A DNA stretch of 9,873 nt from Bacteroidota bacterium. GTDB lineage: Bacteria; Bacteroidota; Ignavibacteria; SZUA-365. The stretch spans positions 1 through 9,873 of the forward strand of contig JAGTUZ010000031.1 in assembly GCA_018224415.1 (NCBI GenBank), in the 5' to 3' direction. Both the position numbers and the translations under genes were made by a program. Position 1 is the stretch's first letter; every line of letters begins with the position of its first letter. This document shows positions 7,370-9,873 of the stretch, in pieces. Under the pieces are notes generated by a model. It was not told the origin of the DNA. It saw nothing but the letters and a program-made list of their open reading frames with translations, and ran no database searches.

Positions 7370-7981
7370 TCAGTTCTCCACGAGGAGCGACTCGACCCAG
7401 AACACCTCGCAGGCTCCGTCGCCGGTGTCGTTGCGGGTGGTGGAGCTGCTCCAGTGCCAGCCGTCGCTCATGGTGGCCTTGACGAGATAGCCTTGCATGT
7501 GCACGATGCTGCCGCGGTGGACGCGGTCAAGGGCGTCCTCCACCTCCTCGTTGGCGGGGAGGATGTGCACGTTGGCGCTGTTGCGCTCGATCTCCTTGCG
7601 GTGGATGGGCTCGAGTCCCGTCGGCTGCCACTTGTACCAGCGATGTCCCTGGGAGATTTCGAGCTTGTCGTATACAAAGGAATCCGACATCGGTCCCCAG
7701 CCCAGCGCGAGATCCACCGGCGAGAGATCGGAGTCGCGTCCGCTTCCGTATTCGTGGCGCGAGAGCACCACGGCGCTGATTTCGTAATCGGCAAGCGCGG
7801 TGATCATGAAATCGTCATGCAGCCAGGGCGTCTTGCGCGACGGCGGCGTCTGCACGGGCTGTTCGGGACAGAGGGCACCGGGCGTTCGCTCAATGACGCG
7901 GTCCGGCCAGAAATTCCAGACGCCGAAGACCAGGATCAGGACAAGCAGCGCCCAGAGAGAAACGCGCAGTTTCCCGTTCAC
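7370..7981 (-). CDS. Membrane-anchored conserved protein of unknown function
   Basis: A 203-residue protein with one N-terminal hydrophobic segment (about 8-24), probably an uncleaved signal anchor with the remainder outside the cytoplasm. The soluble part has conserved-looking blocks: SRHEYGSGRDSDLSPVDLAL (74-93), LGWGPMSD (93-100), LEISQGHRWYKW (107-118), NSANVHILPA (134-143), GSIVHMQGYLV (157-167) and GACEVFWVE (189-197). I recall similar uncharacterised proteins from other bacteria with the 'GWGPMSD...ISQ..R.Y.W...SAN.H..PA' pattern, but I know of no assigned function. The start is a GTG that overlaps the stop of the lipoprotein gene as GTGA, with a near-perfect AAGGAGGA six bases upstream. 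The coding call and the coupling are therefore strong. Its stop abuts the inverted repeat, which may end the transcript. Confidence 0.82.
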   Translation of the reverse strand: MNGKLRVSLWALLVLILVFGVWNFWPDRVIERTPGALCPEQPVQTPPSRKTPWLHDDFMITALADYEISAVVLSRHEYGSGRDSDLSPVDLALGWGPMSDSFVYDKLEISQGHRWYKWQPTGLEPIHRKEIERNSANVHILPANEEVEDALDRVHRGSIVHMQGYLVKATMSDGWHWSSSTTRNDTGDGACEVFWVESLLVEN

Positions 7982-8475
7982 CGCTTGTCCTCCTTCTTCA
8001 CGCGTTTCGCGGCCTTGCTTTCCTCGAAGAATTGATCAAGCCGGTCAGCGTCTTCCTGGGCATCGGTCACGGATGGAATGGCCACGACCAGCATTTCGTT
8101 CTCTTTCGCCTCACCGGGATCCTGCACTTCGAAAATGCTGCGGATCGTTCCGTCCACCACCAGCGCGGCCTGTCGTCCGCGGCTGCGCGCGAAGCGGCGC
8201 CAGCGCGAATCGTCCGCTCCGGTCAGTGTCACCAGCAGGTCGAAGCGTTCGTCGCTCACGCGCTTGACCTGCAGGCGGGAAACGGATTTCCCCGACACAA
8301 CGGGGTCGCCGAGGCGGAACTCCTCTCCCTCCGCATCGGCGAATTTCGCGGCGAGCGGATCGTCGTTGCGGATTTCCCGGATCTCCATGAAGTCGGAGAA
8401 CACCGGCTTGACGGGGGTGGAGGAACATGCCGCGAGCAGCAGCAGGAGGGGAAGGAGGAGAGGTGCGTGTTTCAT
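7978..8475 (-). CDS. Small lipoprotein with SecDF-P1-head-like domain
   Basis: A 165-residue precursor. MKHAPLLLPLLLLLAAC is a lipoprotein signal with lipobox LAAC and modified Cys17. After a short linker the domain at about 53-122 reads FRLGDPVVSGKSVSRLQVKR, then DLLVTLTGADDSRWRRFARS, then AALVVDGTIRSIFEVQDPG. That order (a 'vs..' strand, a 'V.l.lt..g...f...' strand-helix, then 'lAlvvDg.i.s.f.v') is how the SecD/SecF P1-head subdomain reads. Such domains also occur alone in small lipoproteins. The C-terminal tail (about 135-165) is highly charged and ends KKEDKR, possibly helical. The ATG at 8475 gives the signal peptide. The open frame continues to 8739, but there it translates a tandem repeat and a terminator and is not credible. 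It overlaps the next gene by four bases, suggesting the two products act together in the envelope. The domain assignment is by eye. Confidence 0.75.
   Translation of the reverse strand: MKHAPLLLPLLLLLAACSSTPVKPVFSDFMEIREIRNDDPLAAKFADAEGEEFRLGDPVVSGKSVSRLQVKRVSDERFDLLVTLTGADDSRWRRFARSRGRQAALVVDGTIRSIFEVQDPGEAKENEMLVVAIPSVTDAQEDADRLDQFFEESKAAKRVKKEDKR
7988..7995 (-). promoter_or_regulatory. Near-consensus ribosome-binding site for the GTG start at 7981
   Basis: AAGGAGGA on the minus strand, six bases before the GTG. It sits within the last codons of the lipoprotein gene and supports the non-ATG start and translational coupling. Confidence 0.75.
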
Positions 8476-8505
8476 CGTGGTCTCATATGCGGATTGTCGG
8501 ATGGG

Positions 8506-8537
8506 GAAATGTACGAAGAGAGGGAGAGAGGGACAAA
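8506..8537 (-). promoter_or_regulatory. Candidate promoter of the lipoprotein operon
   Basis: On the minus strand, TTTG (8537-8534) is followed after 20 bases by TACATTTC (8513-8506), close to the Bacteroidota pattern TTTG...TAnnTTTG. The same bases also read as a sigma-70-like TTGTCC, 17 bases, TACATT. Transcription would begin about 25-30 bases before the ATG at 8475. The upstream element overlaps the last unit of the heptamer repeat. Confidence 0.4.
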
Positions 8538-8568
8538 GGCAGAAGGCAGAAGGCAGAAGGCAGAAGGC
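8536..8568. repeat. Heptamer tandem repeat, AAGGCAG x 4.7
   Basis: Four exact AAGGCAG units (8536-8563) are followed by a partial AAGGC. On the minus strand it reads as a CTGCCTT/TTCTGCC repeat. It lies between the gcvP terminator and the lipoprotein gene, with a purine-rich stretch (mostly A and G, 8513-8533) next to it. Repeats of this unit are known from many genomes and their translations (SAFCLLP) are common spurious proteins. Confidence 0.9.
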
Positions 8569-8637
8569 CTGCGACTGCGCCTCGACGTGAGGAGGAGGTT
8601 CGCGGGGAGATTCGATGCCGAAACGCGTCGTACTGCC

Positions 8638-8669
8638 AAAAAAATGGGCCGCCTCTGTCGAGACGGCCC
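8638..8669 (-). terminator. Intrinsic terminator of gcvP
   Basis: On the minus strand, GGGCCG-T-CTC (8669-8660) pairs with GAG-G-CGGCCC (8655-8646) around a four-base loop. This gives a ten-position stem with one mismatch. One base later comes a run of seven T (8644-8638). It lies 24 bases past the gcvP stop. Stem strength, tight loop and T-run make this a convincing rho-independent terminator. Confidence 0.88.
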
Positions 8670-8693
8670 GGTGGATGTCGGAATGACGGGGGG

Positions 8694-9873
8694 TCAGTCT
8701 GCCTGTTCGGCGTAGGCCTCGATGGGTGGGCACGAACACATGATGTTGCGGTCGCCGTAGGAGTCATCGATGCGGGCGACGGGCGTCCAGACCTTCTGCT
8801 CGCGCACGTAAGGCAGCGGGAAGACGGCGCGGGCGCGGGTGTAGGGATGCTCCCATACTTCGTTGAGCGCCTCGCCCGCGGTGTGCGGCGCGTTTTTGAT
8901 CGGATTGTCGTTGGCGTCGAGCGTACCGTCGAGGATTTCCTGGATCTCCTTGCGGATCTCGAGCAGCGCGGAGGCGAAGCGGTCGAGTTCGGCCTTGCAT
9001 TCGCTCTCGGTCGGCTCGATCATCAGCGTGCCCGCGACGGGGAAGGCCACGGTTGGCGCATGGAAGCCGTAGTCCATCAGACGCTTGGCCACGTCGATGG
9101 CATCGATGTGGGCGTCCTTGAACGGACGCAGGTCGAGGATGAACTCATGCGCCACGCGTCCGTTTTCTCCGGAGTACAGGATCTTGTAATCCTTGTCCAG
9201 CAGCGCCTTGAGATAGTTGGCGTTGAGGATGGCGAACTTGGTGGCGTTGGTCAGGCCCGGTCCGCCGAGCATCTTCATGTAGCCGTAGGAAATCGGCAGG
9301 ATGCTGGCGCTGCCCCAGGGCGCGGCCGACACGGGGCGGATGCCCTGCGCGCCGCCCGTGGCGACCACGGGGTGCTTCGGCAGGAAGGGGGCGAGATGCG
9401 GTGCCACGGAAATGGGACCCATGCCCGGACCGCCGCCGCCGTGCGGAATGGCGAAGGTCTTGTGCAGGTTGAGATGGCAGACGTCGGCACCGATGAGTCC
9501 GGGACTCGTAAGCCCCAGCTGGGCGTTGAGGTTTGCGCCGTCCATATACACCTGGCCGCCGTTGTCGTGCACGATCTGGCAGATCTCGCGGATCGCGGCC
9601 TCGAACACGCCGTGCGTGGAGGGATAGGTGACCATGAGCGCCGACAGCGTGTCGCGGTACTGCTCCGCTTTCGCGCGCAGGTCCGCCACGTCGATGTTGC
9701 CGCGCTCGTCGCAAGCGACGATCACCACCTTCGAACCGGCCATGACCGCGCTGGCGGGATTGGTGCCGTGCGCGGAGGAGGGAATGAGCACGACGTCGCG
9801 CTGCGATTCGCTGTTGGCCATGTGGAAGGCGCGGATGACCATCAGCCCCGCGTATTCGCCCTGCGCCCCGGAG
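8694..9873 (-). CDS. gcvP: Glycine dehydrogenase (decarboxylating), P-protein, C-terminal part
   Basis: The last 392 or so residues of the glycine cleavage system P-protein; the gene continues past the right edge. The P-protein uses pyridoxal phosphate to decarboxylate glycine and pass the aminomethyl group to lipoylated H-protein. Clear landmarks, numbering from the Met encoded at 9842, are the preceding SGAQGEYAGL, then SSAHGTNPASAVMAG (22-36), MVTYPSTHGVFE (70-81), MDGANLNAQLGLTSPG (100-115) and HLNLHKTFAIPHGGGGPGMG (123-142). The expected Schiff-base lysine is Lys128 (codon 9461-9459). SAAPWGSASILPISYGY, RVAHEFILDLRPFK and the ending DSYGDRNIMCSCPPIEAY follow. The VAHEFILD and CSCPPIEAY segments fit the single-chain (about 950-residue) form rather than the split gcvPA/gcvPB form, though the N-terminal half is not visible. 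The Met at 9842 is internal and not the true start. It is unrelated to the glycan genes and is closed off by its own terminator. Confidence 0.97.
   Translation of the reverse strand, partial: SGAQGEYAGLMVIRAFHMANSESQRDVVLIPSSAHGTNPASAVMAGSKVVIVACDERGNIDVADLRAKAEQYRDTLSALMVTYPSTHGVFEAAIREICQIVHDNGGQVYMDGANLNAQLGLTSPGLIGADVCHLNLHKTFAIPHGGGGPGMGPISVAPHLAPFLPKHPVVATGGAQGIRPVSAAPWGSASILPISYGYMKMLGGPGLTNATKFAILNANYLKALLDKDYKILYSGENGRVAHEFILDLRPFKDAHIDAIDVAKRLMDYGFHAPTVAFPVAGTLMIEPTESECKAELDRFASALLEIRKEIQEILDGTLDANDNPIKNAPHTAGEALNEVWEHPYTRARAVFPLPYVREQKVWTPVARIDDSYGDRNIMCSCPPIEAYAEQAD

Noticed and set aside
8615..8686. A 23-codon plus-strand frame with a GGGGAG ribosome-binding-like site six bases before its ATG
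   Set aside because: It runs straight through both arms of the gcvP terminator, has no visible promoter or homology, and such short frames are common by chance.
8476..8739. Upstream extension of the lipoprotein reading frame
   Set aside because: It would translate the gcvP terminator and the heptamer repeat (SAFCLLPSAFC) and would bury the lipoprotein signal inside the protein.

Overview
The window is GC-rich (about 60% by eye), bacterial and densely coding. Every gene I can support lies on the minus strand, so transcription runs from high to low coordinates. Shine-Dalgarno sequences and 4-base ATGA/GTGA stop-start overlaps are common, and both ends of the window cut through genes. The P-protein resembles single-chain glycine dehydrogenases, and one candidate promoter fits the Bacteroidota-type pattern (TTTG, 20 bases, TAnnTTTG). 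A high-GC member of the Bacteroidota/Chlorobiota-Ignavibacteria side of the FCB group is a reasonable guess, but it is only a guess from sequence texture.

Layout from right to left, which is the direction of transcription. (1) 9873-8694: C-terminal part of glycine dehydrogenase gcvP, followed by a clear intrinsic terminator at 8638-8669. (2) 8475-7370: a two-gene unit made of a small lipoprotein with a SecDF-P1-head-like domain and a membrane-anchored protein of unknown function. Their coding regions overlap by 4 bases. A heptamer tandem repeat (AAGGCAG) and a candidate promoter lie upstream. (3) 7369-7152: a spacer filled mostly by a large imperfect inverted repeat of the 'CACGAAG' type. (4) 7151-6321: an inositol-monophosphatase-family phosphatase with HisN-like motifs. 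(5) 6320-6255: a short spacer holding a hairpin followed by TTTT, directly before the next start codon.

(6) 6254-1: a tightly packed surface-glycan operon. Its order is a multi-pass membrane protein of the UPF0104/LPG-synthase transmembrane (flippase-like) family, a GT-B-like transferase, an SpsF-type cytidylyltransferase, the N- and C-terminal halves of a split transketolase, a glutamate-1-semialdehyde-aminotransferase-like class III aminotransferase, and the first 22 codons of a gene that may be a NeuB/SpsE-type synthase.

The glycan operon is the most interesting part. The likely logic is that transketolase remodels the carbon chain of a sugar phosphate and the aminotransferase installs an amino group. 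A NeuB-like enzyme, if confirmed, would add a three-carbon unit from phosphoenolpyruvate. The SpsF homologue would activate the product as a CMP-sugar, and the transferase and membrane protein would assemble or export the glycan. A transketolase pair is not part of the textbook sialic, legionaminic or pseudaminic acid pathways, so the product may be an unusual CMP-activated sugar acid. This is inference. No RNA genes, CRISPR arrays, transposases or phage genes were seen.
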